A stretch of DNA of 64,000 bases from Paenibacillus sp. SYP-B4298 (lineage in GTDB: Bacteria > Bacillota > Bacilli > Paenibacillales > Paenibacillaceae). Where the stretch lies: NCBI RefSeq assembly GCF_027627475.1, contig NZ_CP115484.1, positions 4,196,501 to 4,260,500 of the forward strand, written 5' to 3'. The translations under genes were made by a program, and so were the position numbers. The notes beneath the pieces were generated by a model, which was given only the letters and a program-made list of their open reading frames with translations, ran no database searches and was not told the origin of the DNA. Below are positions 63,675 through 64,000 of this stretch, in pieces; position 1 is the first letter of the stretch; each line of letters opens with the position of its first letter.

Positions 63675-64000
63675 CTACTGTCCCTGACGGCTGGACAGCA
63701 GTTCAGCCGATGTTCGCTCCAGCTCATGAAGGCGCTCCAGCAGCAGCTCCTTGGAAAAATGCTCCCCTATAAACACGGCAACATCATTCACCTTCCCTTG
63801 CGGGTTGATGCGCAGGAAATCCGTCTCTCGGTATGCATATTGAAACATGAAGCGACTGGATGTCTCGGCGAAGGTCACGACCCCCTTGGCACGGTAAATA
63901 TCATCCGGGAGCTGCTTCAGGAATGCCTCGAACAGCTCTCCGTCCACAGGAGCGGACAAATAATAGGTGACAGCCATCACATGCTCATGGCTCTGATGTG
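63675..64000 (-). CDS. CobW-family GTP-binding protein, C-terminal part
   Basis: 3' end of a gene cut by the window edge; 108 codons are visible. The frame continues upstream of the apparent GTG-ATG start as H-Q-S-H-E-H-V, the His-rich linker that precedes the C-terminal domain in CobW/YciC/ZNG1 GTPases. Then comes the CobW_C domain: VTYYLSAPVDGELFEAFLKQLPDDIYRAKGVV and NDVAVFIGEHFSKELLLERLHEL. Members are zinc or cobalt chaperones that hydrolyse GTP, and the Bacillus YciC group is induced by zinc starvation. The GTPase domain lies beyond 64000. Confidence 0.86.
   Translation of the reverse strand, partial: HQSHEHVMAVTYYLSAPVDGELFEAFLKQLPDDIYRAKGVVTFAETSSRFMFQYAYRETDFLRINPQGKVNDVAVFIGEHFSKELLLERLHELERTSAELLSSRQGQ

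Overview
The window looks like a chromosomal segment of a GC-rich, endospore-forming Gram-positive bacterium of the Paenibacillaceae (Paenibacillus-like). The evidence is a gerB-gerA-gerC germinant-receptor operon behind a good sigma-G promoter, LplABC-type sugar transport, AraC regulators fused to siderophore-binding domains, SigL/RpoN with its own activator, a CcpA (cre) site, Fur and Bacillus-type LexA boxes, and strong GGAGG ribosome binding sites. Taxonomy is inferred from gene content only.

Layout. (1) 1-407: end of an unknown gene that runs off the left edge. (2) 0.55-8.25 kb, minus strand: type III-B CRISPR effector operon in the order [cas6 remnant]-DUF6602 nuclease-like gene-cmr1-cmr2(cas10)-cmr3-cmr4-cmr5-cmr6-terminator. 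It is visibly more AT-rich than the rest, and has no cas1/cas2 and no repeat array. (3) 8.5-14.5 kb, plus strand: sigma-A promoter, cre site and palindromic operator, then two permeases, a binding lipoprotein, a LacI regulator and a cytoplasmic pectinesterase, probably for uptake and processing of pectin-derived oligosaccharides. (4) 14.7-15.7 kb: sucrase/ferredoxin-like protein. (5) 16-30 kb, minus strand: rpoN, a sigma-54 activator, and a nine-gene catabolic operon behind a consensus -24/-12 promoter (M20 peptidase, two SDRs, glutamine-synthetase-like ligase, aldehyde dehydrogenase, ACT protein, ACT-MFS fusion, leucine-type dehydrogenase, APC permease). This is the best candidate in the window for an undescribed metabolic system. 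(6) 30-36.6 kb: iron-siderophore binding proteins and AraC regulators with three Fur boxes, plus a metallophosphoesterase. One reading frame joins an AraC regulator to a complete lipoprotein across what looks like an intergenic region. (7) 36.7-43 kb: large hybrid histidine kinase, SARP-like response regulator, DUF4127 protein. (8) 43-47.2 kb: two-piece sigma-factor-like gene pair under a LexA box, then a LacI regulator and a GH42 beta-galactosidase. (9) 47.3-51.6 kb: germination operon. (10) 51.7-55 kb: chemoreceptor and manganese pyrophosphatase. (11) 55.1-62.5 kb: carotenoid operon (three CrtI/CrtN-type enzymes, CrtM, CruF-like, PlsC-like acyltransferase). (12) 62.7-64 kb: a YqaA/DedA-like membrane protein and the 3' end of a CobW-family GTPase.

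Where possible, starts were chosen by ribosome binding site and by ATGA/GTGA-type overlaps, so many genes are shorter than the longest open frame. No tRNA, rRNA, insertion sequence or CRISPR array was seen.
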